In this document: positions 1 to 8,586 of the stretch, piece after piece
Layout: the number at the start of each line of letters is the position of its first letter
Position numbering within the stretch: position 1 is the stretch's first letter
Source: Chitinophagales bacterium
Lineage (GTDB): Bacteria; Bacteroidota; Bacteroidia; Chitinophagales; Saprospiraceae
Length of the DNA: 64,000 nt
NCBI GenBank assembly: GCA_013298955.1
Contig: JAAFJT010000002.1
Span: 80,169 to 144,168 of the forward strand
Reading direction: 5' to 3'
Position numbers and translations under genes: made by a program
Notes under the pieces: generated by a model
Told to the model about the DNA's origin: nothing
Seen by the model: only the letters and a program-made list of their open reading frames with translations
The model's database searches: none

Positions 1-1
1 A

Positions 2-1546
2 TTTTTGTTAGATAATAAATTTTTAGGTAATAAATCGGGACAAGGTTTTTACAAAAAAACAGGTCAAAAAGATGCAAAAGGTAAACCAATTGTTTTAAGT
101 TTAAACCTTGAAACGTTGGAATATGAATCTTCGGTCAGAGCGAATTTGCCTTCTTTGAACCTTGCTAAACAAATTGAGGAGTTACCACAACGTGTAAGAG
201 CATTGTTTAAAGCCGAAGATAAAGGCGGCGAGTTGATTCGGCGTTCTTTAGCGGGTTTATTTGCCTATGTTTCCAATCGGATTCCTGAAATTTCAGACAA
301 TTTGTATAGTATTGATGATGCTTTGCGGACTGGTTTTGCTTGGGAAGTAGGACCGTTTCAATATTGGGATATTATTGGCATTGAAAAAGGTATCAAAGCC
401 GCAGAAGCACAAGGCGAAATCGTGGGTGAATGGGTGAAAGAAATGGTTGCAGGCGGTTTTAAAACATTTTATATCGCTGAACATGGTGTTAAAAAATATT
501 ATGACCCGCGCACGAAGTCTTATCAACCTGTTGCAGGAACCGAACAATTCATTATTTTGGACAATCACCGCTATAAAAAACCCGTTTATGAAAATGCAGA
601 ATCGGTTTTACACGACATAGGGGATGGTGTTTTGTGTTTTGAATTTCGGAGCAAAGCCAATGCGATTGGCGAAGGCGTATTGCGCGGACTCAATGAATCC
701 ATTCAAATTGCGGAAGAACAAGGTTGGAAAGGGTTGGTCATTGGCAACAATGCGACGAATTTCACAGTTGGTGCTAATTTGATGATGGTGACGATGATGG
801 CGTATGAACAAGAATGGGATGAATTGAATTTTGCAATTAATACATTCCAACAAACCGTAATGCGTTGTCGTTATTCGTCGATTCCAGTGGTTGCTGCGAC
901 GCAAGGTTATACATTTGGGGGCGGTTGTGAAACCATCATGCATTGTGATGCAGCCGTTTGTGCAGCAGAATCGTATATTGGAATGGTGGAAGTTGGTGTT
1001 GGTTTGATTCCGGGCGGTGGTGGAACGAAAGAATTTGCGTTGCGAGCAAGCGATTCTTTTTTTGACGGCGATGTTCAAATTCCAACGTTGATTGAGAAAT
1101 TCAAGACGATTGCGCAAGCCGCAGTGGGTACTTCTGCGCATGAAGCCTTTGGATTGGGCTATTTGCAACAGAAAAAAGATATAGTTATCGTCAATAAAGA
1201 CCGAAATATTGCGGAAGCGAAGAAAAAAGTATTAGAATTGGCAGACCATTATGTAATGCCACAACGCCGCAAAGACGTGACCGTTTTAGGACGGACTGGT
1301 TTGAGCGCGTTGTATGTTGCGGCGCATAGTTTGAAATTAGGTGGTTATGCGACCGAACATGATATTAAAATTGCGAAGAAAATCGCTTTTGTTTTATGCG
1401 GCGGTGATTTGACAGGTACGCAAAAAGTAAGTGAACAATATTTGTTAGATTTGGAACGGGAAGCGTTTTTGTCTCTTTGCGGAGAACAAAAAACATTGGA
1501 ACGGATTCAATATACTTTGTTGAATAACAAGCCTTTACGTAATTAA
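2..1546 (+). CDS. 3-hydroxyacyl-CoA dehydrogenase / enoyl-CoA hydratase fusion (FadN type), 5' truncated
   Basis: Carboxy-terminal 514 residues of a two-domain beta-oxidation enzyme; the reading frame is open to the window edge, so the NAD-binding part lies outside. The first residues (NKFLGNKSGQGFYKK) are the usual end of the first 3HCDH C-terminal domain. Residues about 78-135 (ISDNLYSIDDALRTGFAWEV) look like the second one. Residues about 205-400 form a crotonase domain with the oxyanion-hole segment FTVGANL, GGGCE and VEVGVGLIPGGGG, whose glutamates match the catalytic pair. Dehydrogenase before hydratase is the order of Bacillus FadN, opposite to E. coli FadB. Expected role: hydration of enoyl-CoA and oxidation of 3-hydroxyacyl-CoA in the cytoplasm, usually with a thiolase gene next to it (not in view). 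Confidence 0.9.
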   Translation, partial: FLLDNKFLGNKSGQGFYKKTGQKDAKGKPIVLSLNLETLEYESSVRANLPSLNLAKQIEELPQRVRALFKAEDKGGELIRRSLAGLFAYVSNRIPEISDNLYSIDDALRTGFAWEVGPFQYWDIIGIEKGIKAAEAQGEIVGEWVKEMVAGGFKTFYIAEHGVKKYYDPRTKSYQPVAGTEQFIILDNHRYKKPVYENAESVLHDIGDGVLCFEFRSKANAIGEGVLRGLNESIQIAEEQGWKGLVIGNNATNFTVGANLMMVTMMAYEQEWDELNFAINTFQQTVMRCRYSSIPVVAATQGYTFGGGCETIMHCDAAVCAAESYIGMVEVGVGLIPGGGGTKEFALRASDSFFDGDVQIPTLIEKFKTIAQAAVGTSAHEAFGLGYLQQKKDIVIVNKDRNIAEAKKKVLELADHYVMPQRRKDVTVLGRTGLSALYVAAHSLKLGGYATEHDIKIAKKIAFVLCGGDLTGTQKVSEQYLLDLEREAFLSLCGEQKTLERIQYTLLNNKPLRN

Positions 1547-1580
1547 AATGAAAAATTCTTGAAATAGGATGCTTATGCTT

Positions 1581-1844
1581 TGAAGGATAAAAAGGATATT
1601 TTCAGTTGAAAAGTACCAATTTTAACTAAAAATATCCTTTTTATCCTTGAAATCATAAGCATCCTATTTGAAGGATAAAAAGGATATTTTCAGTTGAAAA
1701 GTACCAATTTTAACTGAAAATATCCTTTTTATCCTTCAAATCATAAGTATCCTATTTGAAGGATAAAAAGGATATTTTCAGTTGAAAAGTACCAATTTTA
1801 ACTGAAAATATCCTTTTTATCCTTCAAATCATAAGTATCCTATT
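1581..1844. repeat. Three tandem copies of an 88-bp palindromic unit
   Basis: Copies start at 1581, 1669 and 1757, exactly 88 bp apart, and differ at only a few positions. Each copy is itself a hairpin: a 5' arm with GGATAAAAAGGATATTTTC and its reverse complement as 3' arm, around a short AAGTACC loop region. Flanking copies of TAGGATGCTTATG (from 1565) and CATAAGTATCCTA (to 1844) pair with each other, so the whole array is also one larger palindrome. It sits just after the fadN-like gene and before the decayed gene at 1890. A related single copy is at 28460-28575. Confidence 0.9.
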
Positions 1845-1889
1845 TCAAAAATTTCCAAAGCGGAAGTTGTAACTTGCCGCAAGTTTGTT

Positions 1890-2218
1890 TTATAATTTTG
1901 TCAAATTTTGAGCAGTTCTACCGCTTTCCAATCTCCAATTATGGTACGGAATGGCTTGAATCAAAAAATGAATCACACGGCGTACCCGTTCTAAATCATT
2001 GATTATCAACGCTCTCAATATTTCTAATGGATAAGTCGAAGTTACTTCAACCGTCGTATATTCGCTTAGTAAAAATTGTGCAAAGGATTATCGCACCTCT
2101 TCACTTGGATAATTTAAAATATACGTATTATCAATCGTTGCCTTTTTAATCGTTAAATAGCCTGTTTGTAGTTACGGATTGCTTCTAAATATTGCAATCC
2201 TATCGCATTTTCCCAAAG
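1890..2218 (-). pseudogene. Decayed 3' end of an AAA-ATPase-like / PD-(D/E)XK nuclease (DUF1703) gene
   Basis: No intact ORF, but on the minus strand the pieces LQTGYLTIKKA, TYILNYPSEEV and SFAQFLLSEY appear in order, interrupted by in-frame stops and at least one frame change near 2160. This order (QTGYLTIK, then a Y-x-L-x-Y/F-P-N/S-x-E-V segment, then a short helix) is what I know from the C-terminal half of the Bacteroidota AAA-ATPase-like/DUF1703 family. The trailing frame (STYPLEILRALIINDLERV and on) reaches a TAA at 1890-1892. The upstream two thirds of the gene are missing. The family call is from motif memory and needs a database search. Confidence 0.6.
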
Positions 2219-2223
2219 TAGTG

Positions 2224-4443
2224 TCAAAAACCATATCGAAAACCTGCATAAATTCGCCGACCCATTAACGGCGCGTAAATCCGAGTAGCATCAAAATAGG
2301 GACTTGTTGGATTATCCGCAGCAATAATGGGTTGATGTTGTGTATAATCAGTTAAGTTTTCCCCGCCAAGATAGATTTCGGTTTTCCCCATTTTGCGCGT
2401 GATTTGAGCATTTATATTCATATAAGGTTTAGAAAGGGACGTTAAATGGGCATGATATTGCGCAGGCAGTTGTGCATGACTCGGCAGTCGTTGCGTTCCA
2501 ATATACTGATTTGTGAGGTGAAACCGCCAATTTTTATTTGGTGTTTCATAATCAATAGTCATTAAACCGCGATATTTTGCCAAAAAAGGGATTGATTGTA
2601 AACCATTTACATAAGTAGTTTGAACATCATTTATCTTATAAGCCAATTTTATTTCGAGGTTTGGAAGAATTTCTGCTTGTAGCATACCTAACAAACTATT
2701 GGCAAATGATTTTCCATTCAAATTATAAAATTGAATGAATCGAATATCGGTTTCTGCGTCCGCAACAATTTGGTTGCCAAACCAAGTACGATACGCATCA
2801 ATGGAAATACGCCAATCGCGCCCTTTTATTTTCCATGCTTTAACGACATTAATGCCGCCATTCCAAGCATTTTCAATGCGTAAATCATTATTAATCAACA
2901 ATTTGCGATTATTTGCAAACATCCCAATATTTTCTGCCACAGGATAGGATACACGATAACCGTGTCCACCCGCGACTCGAATAATGCTATTTTCATTAAA
3001 ATTATATTTAAAATTCAAACGCGGTGTCCACAAAAAGCCATGTTGTTTGTGATAATCCAAGCGCAAACCTGCAATAAACGTAATGTCATTGTAAATATCG
3101 CCCAATTTGGGACGATTATACGTGTATTCACCAAAAGCACCTGTGAAAAATTCAGTTTGAGATAAATTTTTATCATTTAAATAAGATTGATAATCATCTA
3201 ATTGCGCATTTAAACCATAATTGAAAAGATGGTCTGAAGTTTCAATGATCGTTGCATAAATCACATTTCCATATAAACTTTTTTGAGTACCATTAAAATA
3301 ATTTGTTCCATAACGCGCCCGCGTATCGTGCCAAGTTGCAGACCAAACAGAACCCAATTGCTTATAAGGTTTTTCAAAACCTGTATAAGCAAATTTTCCA
3401 AATAGGGCAACTCTATCCGTATTTTGTATGGTTGTAAATGAATTTGAGGCAATAATATAAGGCGACAATTGCCCACCATTTCGTTTTTCGGTGAGCGCGT
3501 GTACATTGATTTGTCCATGAATTTTGTCCGATGTATAAAAAACGCGATACATGCCATTCAATTGATTTTTCAAAGGCATGTCTATAAAGCCATCTGCATT
3601 ATGATCTTTTTTGTTTTGAAAATAATCTCCATGTAGCAATAATCCATGAGACCAACCCTTTTTGAATCGTTTAGAATTGAAATGCAAATTGAGCTCGGAA
3701 CGCCCTGTATTTTCAGCGAAAACATTGATAAAGAATCGTTTATCTAAATGCGGTTTTTGTAATTCGATATTAATTTGACCTGCAATCGCTTGAAAACCTT
3801 GTATAACGCTACCCGCGCCTTTGGAGATTTGCAAATTTTGCAACCAAGTACCGGGCAAATATTCTAAGGCATGCGCGACCCCAATTCCATATAAATCAGG
3901 TCGATTTTCAACTAAAAGTTGGGTATAAAGCCCCCGCAAACCCAACATTTGGATTTCTTTCGCGCCTGTAACCGCATCTGAATAGGCAATATCTACCGAA
4001 CCATTGGTTTCAAAACTTTCTGAAAGGTTACAACAGGGGGCTTTGGACAATTCCTTACTTGAAATGGATTCGATATTGCGCGGGTCAAGGGTTGAAACCA
4101 TATTATCACCCCGTTTGGCTTTGATTTCCACCGATAATAATTCTCTAATACCTGATATTTGAAAAATTGAATCTTTTTCATCAGGCTTAATTGTGTATTC
4201 AACCGTTTCATAACCAACATATTTTATTTTTAAAATATTGGTTTTTGGAACACGTGGGATTTCAAAACGACCTGCGGTATCCGTCAACGTTTGGGCAGCG
4301 GTATCACTCCAAAAGACGAGTGCGTTGATTAAGATTTCCTTTTTATCGGTAACCACTTTGCCTCGAAGTAGATTCGGTTGGGCAAAGGCGGTAATACTCA
4401 GCAAGAGACCACCCAAAATAAGGCTATGAATCTTATTGTACAT
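2224..4443 (-). CDS. TonB-dependent receptor with N-terminal carboxypeptidase-regulatory domain
   Basis: 739-residue outer-membrane receptor. Residues 1-21 are a signal peptide ending AFAQ. Residues about 25-100 form a CarboxypepD_reg-like domain (LRGKVVTDKKE, DTAGRFEIPRV). A plug follows with the cluster CCNLSESFETN, DAVTGAKEIQMLGLRG and ISKGAGSVIQGFQAIAGQIN, and then a beta-barrel ending in an aromatic residue (GFRYGF). The CCNLSESFETN/TGAK type of plug is a recognisable Bacteroidota subfamily, some members of which sit beside metal-related genes; the ligand here is unknown. A cysteine-rich small secreted protein is encoded 76 bp upstream on the same strand and may be co-transcribed. Confidence 0.9.
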   Translation of the reverse strand: MYNKIHSLILGGLLLSITAFAQPNLLRGKVVTDKKEILINALVFWSDTAAQTLTDTAGRFEIPRVPKTNILKIKYVGYETVEYTIKPDEKDSIFQISGIRELLSVEIKAKRGDNMVSTLDPRNIESISSKELSKAPCCNLSESFETNGSVDIAYSDAVTGAKEIQMLGLRGLYTQLLVENRPDLYGIGVAHALEYLPGTWLQNLQISKGAGSVIQGFQAIAGQINIELQKPHLDKRFFINVFAENTGRSELNLHFNSKRFKKGWSHGLLLHGDYFQNKKDHNADGFIDMPLKNQLNGMYRVFYTSDKIHGQINVHALTEKRNGGQLSPYIIASNSFTTIQNTDRVALFGKFAYTGFEKPYKQLGSVWSATWHDTRARYGTNYFNGTQKSLYGNVIYATIIETSDHLFNYGLNAQLDDYQSYLNDKNLSQTEFFTGAFGEYTYNRPKLGDIYNDITFIAGLRLDYHKQHGFLWTPRLNFKYNFNENSIIRVAGGHGYRVSYPVAENIGMFANNRKLLINNDLRIENAWNGGINVVKAWKIKGRDWRISIDAYRTWFGNQIVADAETDIRFIQFYNLNGKSFANSLLGMLQAEILPNLEIKLAYKINDVQTTYVNGLQSIPFLAKYRGLMTIDYETPNKNWRFHLTNQYIGTQRLPSHAQLPAQYHAHLTSLSKPYMNINAQITRKMGKTEIYLGGENLTDYTQHQPIIAADNPTSPYFDATRIYAPLMGRRIYAGFRYGF

Positions 4444-4519
4444 AACAAAATTCTGTTAAAATGACTTTATTGAAATAAAAATTGGAATAAAACGATAGAC
4501 TACGGGCTATCAAGCGCGG

Positions 4520-4927
4520 TTACGCGGTTATCGGCGGATGCCAACAGGATGCTAAAAAGGAGTCAATCAAGCATTTGTTATACCAAATACTACGCTGATT
4601 GGATTTTAGCAAAATGTAATTGGGGTGATTGAAATTTAAAACTAAGGTTTCTTCCAGAAAAGCAATAGAAAAAACTGAAAAATCAATGCAATTACAATTT
4701 TTATTAGGACAAGACGCAGGAGACGGTGTTTTAGTATTTTGGGATTGGTCGGACTCGTTTAGAAAAGGGTTGGAATTTTCTAAACGAGTCGATGCTTTAA
4801 TACAACAACAAACATTAGATACTTTTTTAACTTCTTTTTTTTGGCAACAAGCAGACGCACAAGCATTTGCAATTTGCGAAAAGCATGTTAAAAACAAAGT
4901 AAATAATATGTATCGTATTGATTTCAA
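4520..4927 (-). CDS. Small secreted cysteine-rich protein of unknown function
   Basis: 135 residues. A signal peptide (about residues 1-22, ending NACA) is followed by two cysteine clusters, ACASACC and NVCCC, and a later CPNKNCNC; nearly all cysteines lie in the first two thirds. I do not recognise a named family with certainty. The position directly upstream of a TonB receptor, and the metal-ligand-like cysteine groups, suggest a periplasmic or surface partner in metal handling (inference only). The frame is supported by the signal peptide and gene order; an overlapping 100-codon frame on the other strand has no such support. Confidence 0.6.
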   Translation of the reverse strand: MKSIRYILFTLFLTCFSQIANACASACCQKKEVKKVSNVCCCIKASTRLENSNPFLNESDQSQNTKTPSPASCPNKNCNCIDFSVFSIAFLEETLVLNFNHPNYILLKSNQRSIWYNKCLIDSFLASCWHPPITA

Positions 4928-4936
4928 ATGAATTAT

Positions 4937-5455
4937 TTAAATAACTACTTTTACTTTTTTATAAATGGGTACGGTTGAACAAGGTTCGCCATACATAATA
5001 CTGAGGACAACAGGTTGTAATTTATGCGTCAACGCTACATACGCCTCCGCAGGTACAGGTTTTGCACTACAACCTTTGATGACAACCCGTTTTCCATTGA
5101 AAGCAGCCACCTCGAATTGTGCCACTTTTTTAAAATAAAACGCTTTATAAAAATTATCTATATCGCCTTGAAATACCTCGCGCACATAGGGCGCAGCATA
5201 AGTTGCCACCAACATATACGCCCAAACGGGAATAATGGCATCCGCAGTGCAATCAATGACCAAATTTTTATCTTGATATTGCTTCCAATCATGATTTTTA
5301 CAGGCTTCTCGAAAGTCTTTTTCTTTCAAAATCAACTCCATGAATAAGTAATTTTTCATATCGAAAACAATAACTTCGCCTTTTGGAAAAAAATCTTCCA
5401 AATTAATCGTGATTAAACCACTTTCGGCAACGCGATTGACTAACGGTTTTTCCAT
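4937..5455 (-). CDS. DUF2480 family protein
   Basis: 172-residue cytoplasmic protein with no signal peptide. The sequence matches DUF2480, a Bacteroidota-specific family: the start NRVAESGLITINLEDFFP, the middle LVIDCTADAIIPVWAYMLV, and the end with GCSAKPVPAEAYV. The cysteines in DCTAD and KGCSAKP are typical. Function is not established. It ends 9 bp before the start of the cysteine-rich gene and begins 24 bp after the scpB stop, so scpB, this gene and possibly the next ones form one minus-strand transcription unit. Confidence 0.88.
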   Translation of the reverse strand: MEKPLVNRVAESGLITINLEDFFPKGEVIVFDMKNYLFMELILKEKDFREACKNHDWKQYQDKNLVIDCTADAIIPVWAYMLVATYAAPYVREVFQGDIDNFYKAFYFKKVAQFEVAAFNGKRVVIKGCSAKPVPAEAYVALTHKLQPVVLSIMYGEPCSTVPIYKKVKVVI

Positions 5456-5479
5456 AAAAATGAATTTTTTACCACCAAT

Positions 5480-6043
5480 TTATTCAGTTTTGACACCGAT
5501 ATTACTTTCAGGTTCTTTAAAATCTTTGGGTTGCGGCAAATCTTTGATGCTTTTTAAACCAAAATAATCCATAAATTTTTCCGCAGTGCCATACAACAAA
5601 GGTCTTCCGGGTGCTTCGCTCCGTCCTGTAATAATAATTAATTCCTTTTCCAACAATTTTTGTACCGCATAATCGCAATTCACTCCGCGAATCTGCTCCA
5701 CTTCGCTTTTAGAAACAGGTTGTTTATACGCAATCACGGACAAAACTTCTAAAGCCGCAGGCGATAATCGTTTTTTAACGGTTTGTTTTAAATACGTACC
5801 AACCGTTTTTTGAAAAGCTCCTTTGGTTAAAAATCGATAACCATTGGCAATCTCAACAATTTCAAAAGCATAAGGTTCACTTGCGTAACGCAATTTCAAC
5901 GTTTCAATAGCTTGCAAAAGAACCGTTTCTGTAAATGGAGTCTCAAAACTGGCATCTAAAACAGATTTAATTTCGGGCAGGGTCAAAGGACTATCCGCCG
6001 TAAAAATCAAACTCTCAATATGCGGAACAAGTGTATCCATCAT
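5480..6043 (-). CDS. scpB: SMC-Scp complex subunit ScpB
   Basis: 187 residues made of the two winged-helix domains of ScpB, the kleisin-associated subunit that works with ScpA and SMC in chromosome compaction and segregation. Family features seen: HIESLIFTADSPLTLPEIK at the start, and in the second half LSPAALEVLSVIAYKQPVSK followed by EVEQIRGVNC and GRSEAPGRPLLYGT. Two adjacent methionines make the exact start ambiguous by one codon. The C-terminal tail after about residue 165 is low-complexity and poorly conserved in the family. scpA is not next to it. Confidence 0.95.
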   Translation of the reverse strand: MMDTLVPHIESLIFTADSPLTLPEIKSVLDASFETPFTETVLLQAIETLKLRYASEPYAFEIVEIANGYRFLTKGAFQKTVGTYLKQTVKKRLSPAALEVLSVIAYKQPVSKSEVEQIRGVNCDYAVQKLLEKELIIITGRSEAPGRPLLYGTAEKFMDYFGLKSIKDLPQPKDFKEPESNIGVKTE

Positions 6044-6068
6044 TTTAATTGAAATGCAAAATACAGTA

Positions 6069-6093
6069 ATTGGAGGGTTGAAAACCCTCCAAT
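6069..6093. terminator. Short GGAGGGTT..AACCCTCC hairpin between two minus-strand genes
   Basis: ATTGGAGGGTT and AACCCTCCAAT pair perfectly around a three-base loop, between the stop of the lipoprotein gene at 6106 and the start of scpB. It resembles the hairpins at 26007, 28584 and 31411, which share the GAGGG(T)TT...AACCCTC core. A terminator role is inferred. Confidence 0.5.
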
Positions 6094-6105
6094 TATGATT
6101 ATAGA

Positions 6106-6975
6106 TTATTTAAATTTTAAATATGTTATTGGATGTAGTTCCCAAACCGATAACGGTTTCAGTTTTTTAGAACCGATATGCCCTGCGGAATGCTGCGTAT
6201 CAAAAAACAAAGAACCGCGCAAACTAATCGGCAAAGGCGGGTCACAATTCAGTGTTTTTTTATTGGAATCAAAAAATAATGGGTATTTTGCATAAAATTG
6301 AGCGCGTACCTTTTTTAAAATTTTAAAATCTTTGGAAGTAACATCTTCTGGTAATCCTGCAATTTCAACATTCATTAAGTTGATAGGCTCGCCAGTCGCA
6401 CTCAAATCGCCAATAATGATGTGAAAATCTTGGTCTTCTTCCTCTTTTACAGAAAACAGATAAGCATTTTTGATGTACGCATTACGGTCTTCTTCTGGCA
6501 CTCTGGGCGTAATTTGTTTAATTTTAGGCTTATAGGCGTGCATGTCACCATCGGGTGCAAGCGTTACTAACAAATCACCTACGGTCTCAAAAATCTCTGT
6601 GCGAGCGGTACTTACAGACGTTTTTGCGCTTTTACGAGCTACACCTGTAAAAAAATTAACATAAGATGCTGTGTTTGGAGCATTATCTTCCGCATTGACA
6701 TCATTTGGCAACTTGCCTGTACCAATATTTTCTGCATCCGTTGGCTTTGTACCAGTAGTGGTTGTAGTCGTACTGGTAGTGGTGGTTGTACCAGTTGGCT
6801 TTGTGCCTGTGCTTGATGGTATCGTTGTTGTCGTCGTTGTACCAGTGGGCTTAGGCTTAGGCGTTGTGGTGGTGGTTGGCAACGGATTTGGGATTGGATT
6901 AAACACAATCGGTTTAAAACAACCCATTATCGGTGCGAAAATGCTTGTTAATAGAACAATTTGCTTTAAAGTCAT
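6106..6975 (-). CDS. Putative lipoprotein with Thr-rich linker and a conserved C-terminal domain of unknown function
   Basis: 289 residues if started at the second in-frame ATG, chosen because it gives a compact signal MTLKQIVLLTSIFAPIMGC with a plausible lipobox cysteine; an upstream ATG at 7002 would add nine residues. After the signal comes a roughly 70-residue Pro/Thr linker (runs of T, repeats of TGTKPTG), consistent with a surface tether. Residues about 95-289 form a globular domain that ends ISLRGSLFFDTQHSAGHIG and SVWELHPITYLKF. I recall this SLFFD..H..G / W-E-x-HP pattern from uncharacterised proteins of several phyla; it suggests an active site with Asp/His but no function can be assigned. 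Confidence 0.8.
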   Translation of the reverse strand: MTLKQIVLLTSIFAPIMGCFKPIVFNPIPNPLPTTTTTPKPKPTGTTTTTTIPSSTGTKPTGTTTTTSTTTTTTGTKPTDAENIGTGKLPNDVNAEDNAPNTASYVNFFTGVARKSAKTSVSTARTEIFETVGDLLVTLAPDGDMHAYKPKIKQITPRVPEEDRNAYIKNAYLFSVKEEEDQDFHIIIGDLSATGEPINLMNVEIAGLPEDVTSKDFKILKKVRAQFYAKYPLFFDSNKKTLNCDPPLPISLRGSLFFDTQHSAGHIGSKKLKPLSVWELHPITYLKFK

Positions 6976-7129
6976 TTTTATAATTTTTATACTTAAAATC
7001 ATTTGCTGGATGCGTTAGCATGCGAAACGGTGCGAAGTTAAAAATGATTTTGAAAACAAAACAAATTTTTTTCGGTTTTGAATAGATTGGTTTAAATTAG
7101 GTTTGAAAATAAAATGATAACAAATTGAA

Positions 7130-7678
7130 GTGATGAAAAAAGCGATCCGCAATGAATATGCTGCCTTAGGCGTTGAAAATTATTATCAGCAACATGCTGA
7201 CGATTATCAAAACCCTCATTTTGAACAAATCAAAATTCTTTTGGAACGCAATCAATATCAATCAGATTATAGCCATGTATTGGATTTTTGTTGCGGCGGC
7301 GGCGAAGTGACCAACATTTTGCAAACGCTCGGATTTGAACAAACGGTTGGTTGTGACCCATTTACCTATGGTTTGTATGAAAAAAAGATTCAGAAAACAT
7401 GTCTTCAATATTCTTTTGATGATGTCATTCGCGGTAAATTAGTGGACAATTATACGACGATTATTTGTAGTTTTGCCATGCACCTTTGCGAAGAAAAAAA
7501 ATTATATGCACTTGTAAATCAATTATTTAGACATACTGAAAATATTGTCATTCTTACGCCTCATAAAAGACCTGCCTTAGAAAATTGGGCTGCTTTTGAA
7601 TTGTTTTTAGAAGATTTTGCACTCACAGAACGGGGTAAAAAAGTTTTTCTAAAAAGTTATCGAATGAGAACCTTATAA
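7130..7678 (+). CDS. Class I SAM-dependent methyltransferase-like protein
   Basis: 182 residues. The core of a Rossmann methyltransferase is visible: VLDFCCGGGEVTNIL is motif I (normally D-x-G-x-G-x-G; here C-C-G replaces the first glycine region), followed by VGCDPF (end of strand 2) and TTIICSFAMHL (motif IV region). Length is short, with little after the fifth strand, so substrate-binding parts are minimal. Substrate is unknown. It stands alone on the plus strand between minus-strand genes, downstream of a divergent region of about 150 bp. Confidence 0.75.
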   Translation: MMKKAIRNEYAALGVENYYQQHADDYQNPHFEQIKILLERNQYQSDYSHVLDFCCGGGEVTNILQTLGFEQTVGCDPFTYGLYEKKIQKTCLQYSFDDVIRGKLVDNYTTIICSFAMHLCEEKKLYALVNQLFRHTENIVILTPHKRPALENWAAFELFLEDFALTERGKKVFLKSYRMRTL

Positions 7679-7760
7679 ACGATTTAAATCAGGAATGTAG
7701 GAATAAGTAGTGAAAATAAAATAAGCTATCAAAATGTAAATAATTGAAAATCAGCAAATT

Positions 7761-7795
7761 AAAGTGCGTCAAGTTTCAAACTTGACGCACTTTTT
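7761..7795 (+). terminator. Hairpin plus T-run after the methyltransferase gene
   Basis: GTGCGTCAAGTTT pairs with AAACTTGACGCAC around a minimal loop and is followed by TTTTT. The same GCGTCAAGTTT word occurs as an inner hairpin at 30311-30341. It lies between convergent genes and could work for both strands (an A-run precedes it). Confidence 0.7.
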
Positions 7796-7858
7796 GTGTA
7801 TTTAATTTACGTACTCTTATTTGGGACGGCAAATTTAATTTTGTTTTTCGAGAAAATA

Positions 7859-7890
7859 GGTTTCGGAAACCTTGAAGGTTTCCGAAACCT
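7859..7890. terminator. Second hairpin, GGTTTCGGAAACC palindrome
   Basis: GGTTTCGGAAACC and GGTTTCCGAAACC flank the loop TTGA, giving a 13-bp stem. It lies about 40 bp beyond the stop of the minus-strand gene at 7932, so it probably ends that transcript. Confidence 0.6.
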
Positions 7891-7931
7891 GCGCTTTTTA
7901 CTGCGTAACATGAGTTACGTATTAAGAATGA

Positions 7932-8537
7932 CTATTTTTTCTTAGGTTTGGATTTGGAAGGCATTTTTAATTTAACGGTATCTTGTACCACTTTTGCCTT
8001 CACCGTATCTTGCACCACTGTTGTCTTAACGCTATCTTGTACGACTTTCGATTTGGGCGGTGCAGGAGGAGGAGTCACTTCTTTTGCCTTCACAACAGGC
8101 GGTTTTTCAGCTGCCTTGACGCGAATAAATGAAAATTTAGTACTCGAACCAAATTGAGTATATTGAAAAGCGGCATTATCCAATCGAATAATTTTATAAC
8201 AATTCGTTTCAAAATTGCCTTTCAACGTGAAACAACTGTTCTTTTGAAGCGGTTTGACGGCGGTTTTATGCGGCTGTTTGGTTTTGGGCAGTGTATCCAA
8301 ACAGGGCGTTTGCGTACAAGCCGCGTAAGTATTCAACTTTTCTTCCGTCATTTTTTGCCCGTCGTAATATTGAATGACTTTGCCATTGAGCATAAAATCA
8401 TATACGACTTTCTCATCGTCTTTGCTTTTCCACTTCCCGTAAATCGCAGGAACTGGCTTTTTAGGCACAGCAACAGGCTTTTGTGCAAAGACACAAGTTG
8501 GGATTAAAAAGATTCCAAAAAAACGCAATAGATTCAT
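7932..8537 (-). CDS. Secreted protein of unknown function with lipocalin-like N-terminal part and VVQDTVK repeats
   Basis: 201 residues from the ATG at 8537; a GTG three codons upstream is possible. The signal peptide ends VFAQ. Residues about 30-135 contain IYGKWKSKDDEKVVYDF and CFTLKGNFETNCYKIIRLD, a pattern reminiscent of small lipocalin-like or META-like stress lipoproteins, but not a confident match. The C-terminal 60 residues are Pro/Lys/Val-rich and carry three or four copies of VVQDTVK/VVQDSVK before a lysine-rich end. No T9SS tail is visible. No function can be assigned. Confidence 0.75.
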   Translation of the reverse strand: MNLLRFFGIFLIPTCVFAQKPVAVPKKPVPAIYGKWKSKDDEKVVYDFMLNGKVIQYYDGQKMTEEKLNTYAACTQTPCLDTLPKTKQPHKTAVKPLQKNSCFTLKGNFETNCYKIIRLDNAAFQYTQFGSSTKFSFIRVKAAEKPPVVKAKEVTPPPAPPKSKVVQDSVKTTVVQDTVKAKVVQDTVKLKMPSKSKPKKK

Positions 8538-8586
8538 TTTGAACACTTTTTAAATTAAAAAATTGAATAATTAATTTTTTATCGGT

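Noticed and set aside
4629..4931. Plus-strand 100-codon frame
   Set aside because: Antisense to the cysteine-rich secreted protein, which has a signal peptide; no family features.
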